Origin: Streptomyces hundungensis
GTDB taxonomy: Bacteria > Actinomycetota > Actinomycetes > Streptomycetales > Streptomycetaceae
Length of the DNA stretch: 64,000 nt
Reading direction: 5' to 3'
Assembly: GCF_003627815.1 (NCBI RefSeq)
Contig: NZ_CP032698.1
Location: 7,440,001-7,504,000, forward strand
The notes below the pieces were generated by a model. That model worked only from the letters and a program-made list of their open reading frames with translations. It had not been told where the DNA came from and made no database searches. Of this stretch, positions 50,763 through 59,544 are shown one piece after another. The stretch's first letter is position 1. Every line of letters starts with the position of its first letter. Made by a program: the position numbers and the translations under genes.

Positions 50763-52546
50763 TCAGCTACGGGCAGGGGCGTTCGCCGGCGTCACATTGA
50801 CCGCGGCCCAGGCCTTGTTCACGGTCGCGTACTCGGTGCTGCTCGCGCCGTAGAGGTCGGCCGCCGCGCTCAGCGTGGCGGTGCGGGCGTCGTGGAAGTC
50901 GGTCGTGGAGACCATGTACCGGGTGAGCGCCCGGTAGAAGATCGCCGTCGCCTTGTCCCGGCCGATGCCGGCCACGGTGGAGCCGTCGTAGGTCGGCGAG
51001 TCGTAGGCCACGTTGTTGATGGTCTTCTTGCCGCTGCCCTCGGCCAGCAGGTAGTACGCGTGCGAGGAGACGCCGGAGCCGGCGTGGACCTCGGTGTCGT
51101 ACGACGCCTTCGACCAGTAGTCGACCGTGCCCTCCAGCTTGTCGAGGGAGGGCTTGTCCAGGCGGCGCAGGAACGTCTGCTGGAGGCCGAGCTTCTCGCC
51201 CATCAGGTAGTTGGGCGGGTTGTTGGGGTTGTTGGTCGCGAACTCGACGGCGCTGCCGAAGATGTCGGCCAGCGACTCGTTCAGCGAGCCGGGCTCGCCG
51301 AACTGGTTGTCGTCGGCGTCGACGCGGGTCGGCTGGAGGTTGGCCGTCGCGTCCACGACGCCGTGGGTGAGCTCGTGGCCGGTGACGTCGAGGACGACCA
51401 AGGGCTGGGCGAAGGTCTGTCCGTCACCGTCGCCGTACAGCATGCAGCCGCAGTCGGAGTCCCAGAAGGCGTTGCCGACGTTGGTGCCGAAGTGCACCAG
51501 CGCGTGGGCGCCGGCCCCGTCGTTCTTGATGCCGTTGCGGCCCAGGGTCTTCTTGTAGAAGTCCAGGGTGCTGACGATCCCGTACTGCGCGTCGACGGCG
51601 GCGGTGGCGCGGTTGGTCGCCTTGCCGGTGCCCCAGCGGTTGGTGGTGCTGGTGAACGCCTTGCCGCCGGAGAACTTCTCCAACTGCTTGTTGCCGGCGT
51701 CGCGGGTCTCGGTCTGGCCGCGGCTGGGGTCCTTGAGGGTGAACGCGCTCGTCGCGGTCTGCGTGGTGGTCAGCGGCACGCTGCCCACGAACAGGGACGC
51801 GCCGGTGCCGTTCGCCGCCGCCGGGAAGCCGGTCGCCCGGGAGGAGGCGAAGGGGGCGGGGAGGCGGTGCCCAGGGCGGGGCTCAGCTTCTGGCCGCTCT
51901 TGCGGAGCTTGTCCTGCACCCGCGGCGACAGGAAGGAGTCGTCGGCCGGGGTGTTGCTGAGGACGGTCCCGGTCGCCGCGTCGACGACGACGACGCGGCT
52001 GCCGGACTCGGTGGTGGCGCTGTCCGTCACCTGGATCCGGTAGGCGAGCGCCGAGTGTCCGGCGCGGGCGTCCACCACGAGCTGGGCGGCGCCCGCGGTG
52101 CCCTTGGCGGTGGCGGCGGCCTTGGCCTGGGCCTGTCCGGCCGTCAGCTTGGCGGCGGTGCCGGCGACGTCGACCTGGCCGCGCAGCGCCCGGGTCACAC
52201 TGGCGTAGCCGGATCTCTTGTCGAGGTGGATGACCAGGTCTCCGCCGAGGACCGGGAGGCCGCGGTGCGAGCGGACGAAGCGGACGTGCTGCTTGCCGTC
52301 CGGGTCGACCAGCACGTCGGTGGCCTGAAGCGTGTCGTCCGTGCCGACGCCGGTCGCCGAGGCGTGGGCGAGGGCCGCGGCGCGGGCCGCGTCGATCACC
52401 GGCTGGAAACCGGCGGTGGCGGCGGGGGCGGTGGCCCCCGGAGCGGCGGGTGCGGCGAAGGCCGTGGCCCCGCCTCCCGCGCTGATGGTGACGGCCGTGG
52501 TGACGGCCAGGGCTATCGCCAGGCTGCGTATGTGGGGTGTACGCAC
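50763..52546 (-). pseudogene. Secreted M4 metalloprotease (thermolysin-like), frameshifted
   Basis: The start is GTG 52546 with AAGGA. The first frame gives a signal peptide (to FAAPAA), a fungalysin/thermolysin propeptide (GLPVLGGDLVIHLD) and a PepSY-like part, ending near SPALGTASPPP at 51860. The catalytic domain then runs in the -1 frame: zinc motif GHELTHGVVDA, third ligand in LNESLADIFG, SSHAYYLLAEG and the C-terminal STEYATVNKAWAAV. One missing base in or near the G5 run at 51852-51856 accounts for the break; the 1784-bp span is one short of a multiple of three. Everything else is intact, so recent loss or a homopolymer sequencing error are both possible. Confidence 0.82.
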
Positions 52547-52945
52547 GGTGGGGGGTCCTTAGTGGTGCGGGGGCGGTCGGCTCAACAACCACCCGTACGC
52601 ACGGTGCTGTTGTGCACCGCGGGGACCATGAGGTCCCGGCCGGAACCCTGCTATGTCTGGCATGAACATGTAAAGAGGGATGATCGAATTCCGTGCTCCC
52701 GGAACCCAGATTTAACAATCAACGGTCATCCGAGTGGCCAAAAGGTGTCCAACGTCCGCACTTACCGGCCCAGATGCGAGATCGAACGGAAAGGTTGCCT
52801 CGCCCGCCCGTGTTCCGTGCGGCGCCGGGGCACGTATCACCGGCTTGTCGAACGAACCCGGCGGGTACGTCCGTTGGTGACCGGAACCGGACGAAGTTCA
52901 TCCTTTTCCGGCGTACGCACCGCCCGTCACGGAAAGGTAGGTGGC
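52547..52945. promoter_or_regulatory. 399-bp divergent region between the M4 protease and the STAND-WD40 gene
   Basis: No gene seen. Two palindromes lie on the protease side: CGGTGC-TGTTGT-GCACCG (52602-52619) and GGGACC-ATGA-GGTCCC (52622-52637). A relatively AT-rich stretch at 52660-52740 (AACATGTAAAGAG, ATTTAACAATCAA) probably contains the promoters. GGAAC at 52699 with GGTC about 17-19 bp on could be an ECF-type promoter, but the match is weak. Confidence 0.45.
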
Positions 52946-55900
52946 GTGCCAACGGACGACGAAACGGCCGACGGATTCGCAGCCGAGCTGCGGCGCCTGC
53001 GAGGCCTGCGCAAGGTATCCCTCACCGGACTGGCCCGCTCGATCCACTACAGCAAGGGATACCTCAGCAAGATCGAGAACGGCAGCAAGCCCCCCACCCT
53101 CGACGTGGCCCGCCGCTGCGACGACGCCCTCGACGCGGGAGGCGCCCTCCTGCGCCTGGTCCCCGAACCGGCGAACGTCCCCGCGCCCCGCACCGCTCAG
53201 GGCGGCCCCGCCGAGTCGGCCCTGTGCCCCTATCGGGGACTCGCCGCCTACGGCCCCCAGGACGCCGAGTGGTTCTACGGCCGCGAAAGCGCGACGGCCG
53301 AACTCGCGGGTCGGCTCGCCGAACGCATGGGCCGCGGGCCGCTGGCCGTCGTCGCCCCCTCCGGCGCCGGAAAGTCCTCGCTCCTTCAGGCCGGGCTGCT
53401 GCCCGCACTGCGCCGCGGCGCCCTGCCCGTACCCGGCTCCGGCCTGTGGCCCGTCGTCGTGTGCACCCCGACCGCCCACCCGCTCAAGGAACTCCTGCGC
53501 TGCGCGGCCGACGTGCTCGGCTCGGCGGGCGCGGAGATCACCCCCGAGGCGCTGGTGCGACGCCCCGCCGCCTTGCTCGACGCGTCCACCGAGCGAGGCG
53601 GCCAGGGCGGCCTCGTCCTGCTGGTCGACCAGTTCGAGGAGGCCTTCACCCTCTGCGAGAACGACCGCGAGCGCCGTGACTTCGTCGCCGTGCTCCACAC
53701 CCTGGCCACCGCCCGCGCCGCCGACGGCACCACCGCGCGCACCGTCGTCGTGGTCGGTCTGCGCGCCGACTTCTGCGGCCGCTGCCTGGACCACCCCCGG
53801 CTCGTGGAGGTCTTCACCCACGGCCTGTTCGCCCTCGGTCCGATGTCCAACGCCCAACTGCGCCAAGCCATCACAGGACCCGCCGAACGAGCGGGACTCA
53901 GCCTCGAACCCGGCCTGGTGGAGCTCCTGTTGAGGGATCTCGGCACCGACTCGGCGGCCTCCGTCGGCTCGCTCCCGCTGCTCGCCCACGCCCTGCTCGT
54001 CACCTGGCAGCAGCGCACCAGCCGCACCCTGACCGTGGCCGGCTACGAGACGACGGGCGGCATCCACGGCGCCGTCGCCCGCACCGCCGAATCCGTCTAC
54101 GGACGACTCGATCCAGCAGAACAACTGGCGGCGCGCCGGCTCCTGGTACGCCTCGTCCATGTCGCGGACGACACCGCCCAGACCCGCAAACCCGTCGAAC
54201 GCGAGTTCCTGATCCGGCAGTTGGGCGACCCCGAGCCCGCCACCCGGGCCCTCGACGCCTTCGTACGGGCCCGTCTGGTGACCGCGGGCAGCGAAACGGT
54301 GGAGATCACCCATGAGGCACTCCTGCACGCCTGGCCCCGGCTGCGCGGCTGGATCGACGCCGACCGCTCCGGCCTGGTACTGCGCCAAGAGGTCTCCGAC
54401 GCGGCCACCCAGTGGGTGCGGGCGGGGCGAGATCCGAGCCTGCTCTACCGCGGCAGCCGGCTCGCCGCCGTCCGCGACCACGCGCGGCACGCCCAGCACA
54501 TCGGTCAACTCGGGCCGCAGGAGCGGGAGTTCATTGCTGCGTGCGAGGCGGAGGAAGGGCGCGGACTGCGCGGCGCGCGACGCCAGATCCGCATCCGCCG
54601 CACCCTGCTCGTCACCCTGGCCGGACTGCTCGCGCTCGCGGTGACGGCCGGGGCACTCGCCTTCCAGCAGAGCCGGCGAGCCCTGCAAGAGAGCCGCACC
54701 GCCCAGTCGCAGGCCCTCGCCGTACGCTCCGGCGCCCTCGCGGCCGGGCAACCGGAGGCCTCGATGCTGCTCGCCGCCGACGCGTACCGCACCGACCGCA
54801 CCCCGCAGGCACGCGGCGCCCTGCTCAGCACCCAGGCCCAGTACTTCGACGGACGGCTGCGCGACCACACCGGGCCCGTCAACGCGGTGGCCTTCAGCCC
54901 CGATGGCAAGACGCTGGCCTCGGCGAGCTCCGACGCGACCGTGAAGCTGTGGGACACCGCGAGCCACCGCGTCACCGCCACCCTGACCGGCCACACCGGA
55001 GCGGTCACCTCCCTCGCCTACAGCGCGGACGGCACCCGCCTCGCGACGGCGGGCGCCGACGGCACCGTACGGCTGTGGAACGCGACCACCCGCCATCTGA
55101 CCGCCACCCTGCCCGGACACCAAGGCGCCGTACGGTCCGTGGCGTTCAGCCCGGACGGCCACACCCTCGTATCGGGCGGAACCGACCACACCGTACGGCT
55201 GTGGAACGTCTCCGAGGCCACCGCCCGCGCCGTGCTGCCCGGACACGGCGACGCGGTCATGGCGGTGGCCTTCAGCCCCGACGGACGCAGCGTGGCCTCC
55301 GCCTCCGCCGACCGCACCGTACGGGTCTGGGACGTCGCGGGCAGCGGCCCCCCGATGGTCCTGGCCGGCCACAGCGACCAGGTGCTCGGCGTCGCCTTCA
55401 GCCCCGACGGCCACACCCTCGCGTCGGGCGCCGCGGACCGCACCGTACGGCTGTGGAACCTGCCCGACGCGTCGGTGCGCGCGATCCTGACCGGGCACAG
55501 CGACGACGTCAACGCCGTCGCCTTCACCCGGGCCGGGGACACCGTCATCAGCGCCGGCGGCGACGGCACCGTCAAGCTGTGGGACGCCGTCAACCACCGG
55601 CTGGTCGCCACCCTTTCCGGCCACACCGATTACGTCCTCGCCGTCGCCGCCGGACCCGACGAACGCCTGGCGACCGGCGGCTTCGACCAGTCCGTGGTGC
55701 TGTGGGACCTGGGCCGCTCGGCGCTCACCGCAAGGCCGTTCACCGAGGCGTGGCAGTCGGCCTTCTCGCCCGACGGGGGCCTGCTCGCCTCGGCGCAGGC
55801 CGACCGCACCGTACGGCTGTGGGACGTGCCCCACCACCGGCTGCGCACCACGTTGACCGGCCACGACGGCTCCGTGTTCGCGGTGGCCTTCTCGCCCGAC

Positions 55901-56710
55901 GGACGCCTCCTCGCCTCGGCCGGCGCCGATCGCACCGTCAGACTCTGGGACGTCGCGAGCGGCCACCTCCAAGCGACCCTGACCGGCCACGACGGTTCGG
56001 TGTTCGCGGTCGCCTTCTCACCCGACGGACGCCTCCTCGCCTCGGCCAGCGCCGACCGCACCGCTACCCTCTGGGACGTCGCCACGCGGCGCCCCTACGC
56101 CACGCTCCAGGGCCACGAGGACTTCGTCAACACCGTCGCCTTCAGCCCGGACGGTCGCACCCTGGCCACCGGAAGCGACGATCTGACGGTCCGTCTGTGG
56201 GACGTGCGTGCCACGGGCCACGGCGCGCGCGCCGTCCTGCGCGGCCACACCGGCTCGGTGCGCTCCGTCGCCTTCGCCCCCGACGGCCGCACCCTGGCCA
56301 GCGGCGGCAACGACGGGACCGTACGCCTGTGGGACCCGGCGCGCGTCACCGCCGCCGGCGTCCTCGCCGGGCACAGTGGCTCGGTGCGGGCGGTCGCCTT
56401 CAGCCCCGACGGCGAGACCCTCGCGAGCAGCGGAAGCGACCAGACCGTACGCCTGTGGAAACCGTCCCGCGCCGAACACATCGCCACCCTCAGCGGACAC
56501 ACCGGCGCCGTCTGGGGCGTCACCTTCGACCCCGGCCTCCCCGGCACCCTGGCGAGCAGCAGCAACGACGGCACCGTACGGCTGTGGAACACCGATGTGC
56601 CCCGCCAACAGGGCCAGGTGTGCCGCCTGTTGGGCGACACGGGACGCGACCGCTGGGCCCGCCTGCTGCCCGACCTGCCGTATCGGCCCCTCTGCCCGGA
56701 CACCGACTGA
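52946..56710 (+). CDS. HTH-STAND NTPase-WD40 signalling protein (1254 aa)
   Basis: Start GTG 52946 with GGAAAGG upstream. Domain order: an XRE-type helix-turn-helix (about 8-60; SLTGLARSIHYSKGYLSKIENGSK), a short linker, an nSTAND NTPase starting CPYRGLAAYGPQDAEWFYGRE with Walker A APSGAGKSS (about 138-146) and Walker B LVLLVDQFEEAF (about 225-235), winged-helix/helical parts, one hydrophobic segment (LLVTLAGLLALAVTAGALAF, about 553-573), and 14 WD40 repeats (about 637-1240), enough for two seven-bladed propellers. STAND proteins switch on ATP-driven oligomerisation when their sensor binds a ligand. The ligand and output here are unknown; HTH suggests DNA or promoter binding, and the hydrophobic segment membrane association. 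Confidence 0.92.
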   Translation: MPTDDETADGFAAELRRLRGLRKVSLTGLARSIHYSKGYLSKIENGSKPPTLDVARRCDDALDAGGALLRLVPEPANVPAPRTAQGGPAESALCPYRGLAAYGPQDAEWFYGRESATAELAGRLAERMGRGPLAVVAPSGAGKSSLLQAGLLPALRRGALPVPGSGLWPVVVCTPTAHPLKELLRCAADVLGSAGAEITPEALVRRPAALLDASTERGGQGGLVLLVDQFEEAFTLCENDRERRDFVAVLHTLATARAADGTTARTVVVVGLRADFCGRCLDHPRLVEVFTHGLFALGPMSNAQLRQAITGPAERAGLSLEPGLVELLLRDLGTDSAASVGSLPLLAHALLVTWQQRTSRTLTVAGYETTGGIHGAVARTAESVYGRLDPAEQLAARRLLVRLVHVADDTAQTRKPVEREFLIRQLGDPEPATRALDAFVRARLVTAGSETVEITHEALLHAWPRLRGWIDADRSGLVLRQEVSDAATQWVRAGRDPSLLYRGSRLAAVRDHARHAQHIGQLGPQEREFIAACEAEEGRGLRGARRQIRIRRTLLVTLAGLLALAVTAGALAFQQSRRALQESRTAQSQALAVRSGALAAGQPEASMLLAADAYRTDRTPQARGALLSTQAQYFDGRLRDHTGPVNAVAFSPDGKTLASASSDATVKLWDTASHRVTATLTGHTGAVTSLAYSADGTRLATAGADGTVRLWNATTRHLTATLPGHQGAVRSVAFSPDGHTLVSGGTDHTVRLWNVSEATARAVLPGHGDAVMAVAFSPDGRSVASASADRTVRVWDVAGSGPPMVLAGHSDQVLGVAFSPDGHTLASGAADRTVRLWNLPDASVRAILTGHSDDVNAVAFTRAGDTVISAGGDGTVKLWDAVNHRLVATLSGHTDYVLAVAAGPDERLATGGFDQSVVLWDLGRSALTARPFTEAWQSAFSPDGGLLASAQADRTVRLWDVPHHRLRTTLTGHDGSVFAVAFSPDGRLLASAGADRTVRLWDVASGHLQATLTGHDGSVFAVAFSPDGRLLASASADRTATLWDVATRRPYATLQGHEDFVNTVAFSPDGRTLATGSDDLTVRLWDVRATGHGARAVLRGHTGSVRSVAFAPDGRTLASGGNDGTVRLWDPARVTAAGVLAGHSGSVRAVAFSPDGETLASSGSDQTVRLWKPSRAEHIATLSGHTGAVWGVTFDPGLPGTLASSSNDGTVRLWNTDVPRQQGQVCRLLGDTGRDRWARLLPDLPYRPLCPDTD
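55858..56103 (+). repeat. Near-identical pair of WD40-coding repeats
   Basis: WD repeats 9 and 10 of the STAND protein, starting near 55858 and 55984 (126-bp period, 42 codons), are almost identical at DNA level over about 100 bp, including HDGSVFAVAFSPDGRLLAS in both. The other repeats are much more diverged. This indicates a recent internal duplication or gene conversion. Confidence 0.7.
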
Positions 56711-56903
56711 GCTGCGCCGACGCGGTGTTTCCCAGGTGTTTCCCGTTTCCCGCCGGTACAGGAGACACCCGGGTCCTCGACAGCACCCCGACGCGACGGC
56801 CAGTCTCGGAACACCGCGGCGGACCAGCCGGCTTCACACCGGAACGCGCCGCGTCCGCCGGGCAGTGCTCCGGCACACGTACGACGAAACGGGGAACACT
56901 CAC

Positions 56904-57788
56904 ATGCACCACACCCTTGCCCGAGCGCGGCGGACCTTCGCCGCGGCAGGCCTGGTGGCCGCCTGCGCCGTCCTGCCGTCCGCCCCACTCTCCTCCGCCG
57001 CCCCCTCGTCCGGGACGGCCCTTCGCACCGCGGCGGCCGCCGGCGGCTGCGACGTCCTGGCCCCCGGCGCCTCGGCGGCGGCCGAGGCAGCGGTCCGCGC
57101 CGCCTGCTCCCAACTCGGCGTCTGGTACAGCTGGGGCGGCGGCCACGGACCGCAACCCGGCGCCACCTACGGCCAGGTCGACCCCACCGACCCCGCCAGC
57201 AACCACGACCCCGAGCGGCGCGGCTTCGACTGCTCGGGTCTGGTCCGCTACGCCTACGCCCAGGCCACGGGCGAGGACATCCTGAACGGCACCGCCAACA
57301 GCCAGTACCACTCCTCGCGCGTCACCGCCCGGTTCGGCGCCGGCCAGGGCACCGGGCCGCTGCTCCCCGGCGACCTGCTGGGATGGGGAGGGGCCAACTC
57401 CATCCACCACATCGCCGTCTATCTGGGCGCGGGCAAGATGGTAGAGGCCCGCCAGTCCGGCACCCATGTGATGGTCAGCGACGTACGGCTCGGGGGCGAC
57501 TACAACGGCGCCGTACGCATCGGCGGGAGTCCGGCGCCGAGCGGCACGTTCTCCACCTGGGGCACCGATGTGTGGACGCACGTCGAGCCGTCCACCACGA
57601 GCGCCCGGGTCAGCAAGTTCGCTGGGCCCACCCGGGTCAAGGTCGGCTGCCAGAAGCACGCCCAGCTCGTCGAGGCCGACGGCTACCGCAACGACGCCTG
57701 GTCCTACCTGCCCGACTACCAGGCGTGGATCACCAACATCTACATCCAGGGGCCGGCCTGGCTCGACGGCGTCCCCACCTGCGCCTGA
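56904..57788 (+). CDS. Secreted NlpC/P60 peptidoglycan hydrolase with C-terminal SH3-like region
   Basis: A 294-residue exported cell-wall hydrolase. Signal peptide to about residue 33. The NlpC/P60 domain has WYSWGGGHGP, catalytic Cys110 in GFDCSGLVRYAY, and His168/169 in SIHHIAVYLG, followed by a polar residue further on. It should cleave D-gamma-Glu-diaminopimelate-type bonds. About 85 C-terminal residues (DVWTHVEPSTTSARVSKFAG) look like a bacterial SH3 domain. It is 193 bp downstream of the STAND-WD40 gene on the same strand; co-transcription is possible. Confidence 0.9.
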   Translation: MHHTLARARRTFAAAGLVAACAVLPSAPLSSAAPSSGTALRTAAAAGGCDVLAPGASAAAEAAVRAACSQLGVWYSWGGGHGPQPGATYGQVDPTDPASNHDPERRGFDCSGLVRYAYAQATGEDILNGTANSQYHSSRVTARFGAGQGTGPLLPGDLLGWGGANSIHHIAVYLGAGKMVEARQSGTHVMVSDVRLGGDYNGAVRIGGSPAPSGTFSTWGTDVWTHVEPSTTSARVSKFAGPTRVKVGCQKHAQLVEADGYRNDAWSYLPDYQAWITNIYIQGPAWLDGVPTCA

Positions 57789-57843
57789 CCGACCGGGCCC
57801 AGCCCTACCAGCCCAACTACCCAAACAAAAGCAGGAGTTCGCA

Positions 57844-58221
57844 GTGAACGCACGCAAGAAGATCGCCCTGTTCCTCTCCGCCACCGCGCTGACGGCCGGT
57901 CTCACCGCGACCGGACTGCCCCTCGCCGCGGCCGCACCCGCCAAGCCCGCCGCCGAGTGCGGGGTCCGCTCGGACGGCCGGCTGTACTGCGGCAACGCGG
58001 TCGGCGCGAAGGGCTACGCCGACCGCTCCTACCGTTCGGCGACCCGCGGCACGCTGGACACGGGGTTCAACTGGTTCGTGTGCTGGGGCCACGGCGACCC
58101 GCACCAGGGCGGCAACGACATCTGGTACTGGACGCAGCTCGACAACGGCGCCTGGGGCAACGTCCCCGCCGTGAGCGTACGCACCGGCCAGGACCCGGCC
58201 CCCGGCCTGCGCGAGTGCTGA
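57844..58221 (+). CDS. Small secreted Cys-containing protein, conserved hypothetical
   Basis: A 125-residue exported protein. Start GTG 57844 with AGGAG seven bases upstream. Signal peptide MNARKKIALFLSATALTAG, cleavage near LAAAAPA. The mature ~90 residues contain CGVRSDGRLYCGN, FNWFVCWGHGDPHQGGNDIWYW and a C-terminal Cys, so two disulfides are likely. The Trp/Tyr-rich central part resembles the SH3-like end of the upstream NlpC/P60 protein in spacing (ARV...DIWYWTQLDNGAWGN). Only 55 bp separate the two genes, so they are probably one unit. Function unknown; wall binding is a guess. Confidence 0.72.
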   Translation: MNARKKIALFLSATALTAGLTATGLPLAAAAPAKPAAECGVRSDGRLYCGNAVGAKGYADRSYRSATRGTLDTGFNWFVCWGHGDPHQGGNDIWYWTQLDNGAWGNVPAVSVRTGQDPAPGLREC

Positions 58222-58244
58222 CCCCGGCACCGCGCTGAAGCACC

Positions 58245-58277
58245 GGGTCGCCCGTCGAATCCCCCGACGGGCGGCCC
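58245..58277. terminator. Bidirectional hairpin terminator
   Basis: GGGTCGCCCGTCG and CGACGGGCGGCCC pair over 13 bases with one G-T-type mismatch around a 7-base loop. Located between the small secreted protein and the convergent trypsin-like protease. Confidence 0.7.
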
Positions 58278-58338
58278 GGCCCTTTGCGTCAGGGTGAGGA
58301 CACACGGCATCTGACGCACCGTCAAGTTTGGCGCATCG

Positions 58339-59361
58339 TCAGGGGGCGAGCGTGACATCGCGGGGTCCGGCCCCTTGCGCCGTCTCGAACAGCGCGCTGA
58401 GCCCCGCGTCGAAGCGTGCGGTGTACGAGATGTCGTCGGCGAAGCCACCGCCCCGTTCGGCACCGCCGAGCACCCCGACCACGAGACCCGCGCCGTCCTG
58501 CGCCGAGATCACCCAGGGACTGCCCGACACCCCGGTGGAGAAGCCCGCGCACCGGGCTTGACGGAAGTCGTTGTACGCGGGCTGCGCGTCCACCGTGCAG
58601 GTGTGCTGGCCCGGCCGGTCGTGCGGATACCCGATGAGCGTGACCCGGCTGAGGTCGGCGGCGAGCCGCTCGGGGTGCGCGGGGACGCGGAACGCGGAGC
58701 CCACGGCCTCCTGGACGCTCCTGCCGCCGACCCGCGCCACCCGCACGAAGGCCCAGTCGTACGGCCAGTTCTCGGCACCCTTGCGGGCCTCGGCGTACCG
58801 CGGGTCCGCCAGCGCGGCGAGGACCGGCCACTCGCCCCGAGGGGTGAGCCCGTCGTGATAGCCGGGTGCGAACGTGGCCCCGTCCAGCGGAAGGCAGTGC
58901 GCCGCCGTCACCAGCAGATCGCCGTGTCTGCTGTCCACGACGGCGGCCGTGCAGGACTGCCGGCCCCCGGGCCTCAGAAACACCCCGACCACCGGGTAGG
59001 AGCACGCGGAGCGCAGATCGTGCGGGTCGGGGCGGCGCTGCTCCACCGCACAGGCGGCCGACCGCTCCGGGCCGGTGCGGGGGCGGCCCGCCCCGTCCGT
59101 CCCGGCGCCGTCGAGGCCGCCGAGGTAATGCGCGGCGGACGCTCCTTGTGGGCCGGCGGCCGGTGGCTGCGGGGCCGGGGCGCCGGTTCTCGCGGCGCCG
59201 GGGCCCTGCGGGAGCGGGGAGAGGGAGGCGGACGAGGAGGCTGTGGGCGCGCCCGGCCAGGAGAGCGTCACCCCGCAGGTGAGGACGCCCAGCAGCACCG
59301 CCCCCAGCACGGCGCGGAACCCCGCCACGGGCCCAGGGCGCCCGTGCGCATCTCTTCGCAT
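58339..59361 (-). CDS. Secreted trypsin-like serine protease
   Basis: A 340-residue exported protease of the chymotrypsin fold. The signal anchor is VAGFRAVLGAVLLGVLTCGV. About 90 Pro/Ala/Gly-rich residues follow, possibly a propeptide or linker. The catalytic triad is His155 in VTAAHC, Asp202 in YDWAFVRV and Ser279 in STGVSGSPW, a variant of GDSGGP in which the position before Ser is Val. Cys pairs flank His and Ser. ATG 59361 has no strong ribosome site. Specificity is not evident; the S1-pocket Asp of trypsin is not clear. Confidence 0.85.
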   Translation of the reverse strand: MRRDAHGRPGPVAGFRAVLGAVLLGVLTCGVTLSWPGAPTASSSASLSPLPQGPGAARTGAPAPQPPAAGPQGASAAHYLGGLDGAGTDGAGRPRTGPERSAACAVEQRRPDPHDLRSACSYPVVGVFLRPGGRQSCTAAVVDSRHGDLLVTAAHCLPLDGATFAPGYHDGLTPRGEWPVLAALADPRYAEARKGAENWPYDWAFVRVARVGGRSVQEAVGSAFRVPAHPERLAADLSRVTLIGYPHDRPGQHTCTVDAQPAYNDFRQARCAGFSTGVSGSPWVISAQDGAGLVVGVLGGAERGGGFADDISYTARFDAGLSALFETAQGAGPRDVTLAP

Positions 59362-59462
59362 AAGCACTCTGGCGAGGCTAGGGCCCGGGCCTGCGCATGG
59401 GCCGCCCCGACATGACCGCCAACCGGGCTCAAAACGAGGACGGCCCCGCTCGGGTCCGAGAG

Positions 59463-59522
59463 CCTGCGGGCGGGGCGGGGCTGAGAGAAGCTGGGAGAGC
59501 GGCCGTCCGCCCCGCCCGCAGG
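59463..59522. other. Large stem-loop in the leader of the PHP gene
   Basis: CCTGCGGGCGGGGCGG (59463-59478) is perfectly complementary to 59507-59522, giving a 16-bp stem with a 28-base loop. The ribosome site AGGAGG (59534-59539) starts 12 bp later. It could be a leader element, a terminator for transcripts entering from upstream, or an operator. Confidence 0.6.
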
Positions 59523-59544
59523 GGCGCTTGCGCAGGAGGTGTCC

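Noticed and set aside
52898..55990. 1030-codon open frame on the minus strand
   Set aside because: Antisense shadow of the STAND-WD40 gene: repeats of VPQPYGAVG mirror the WD repeats, with no start signal or domain.
56711..56903. c-di-AMP (ydaO) riboswitch before the NlpC/P60 gene
   Set aside because: Streptomyces wall hydrolases often have one, but I found none of the conserved GGGT/GCC-type core in this short leader.
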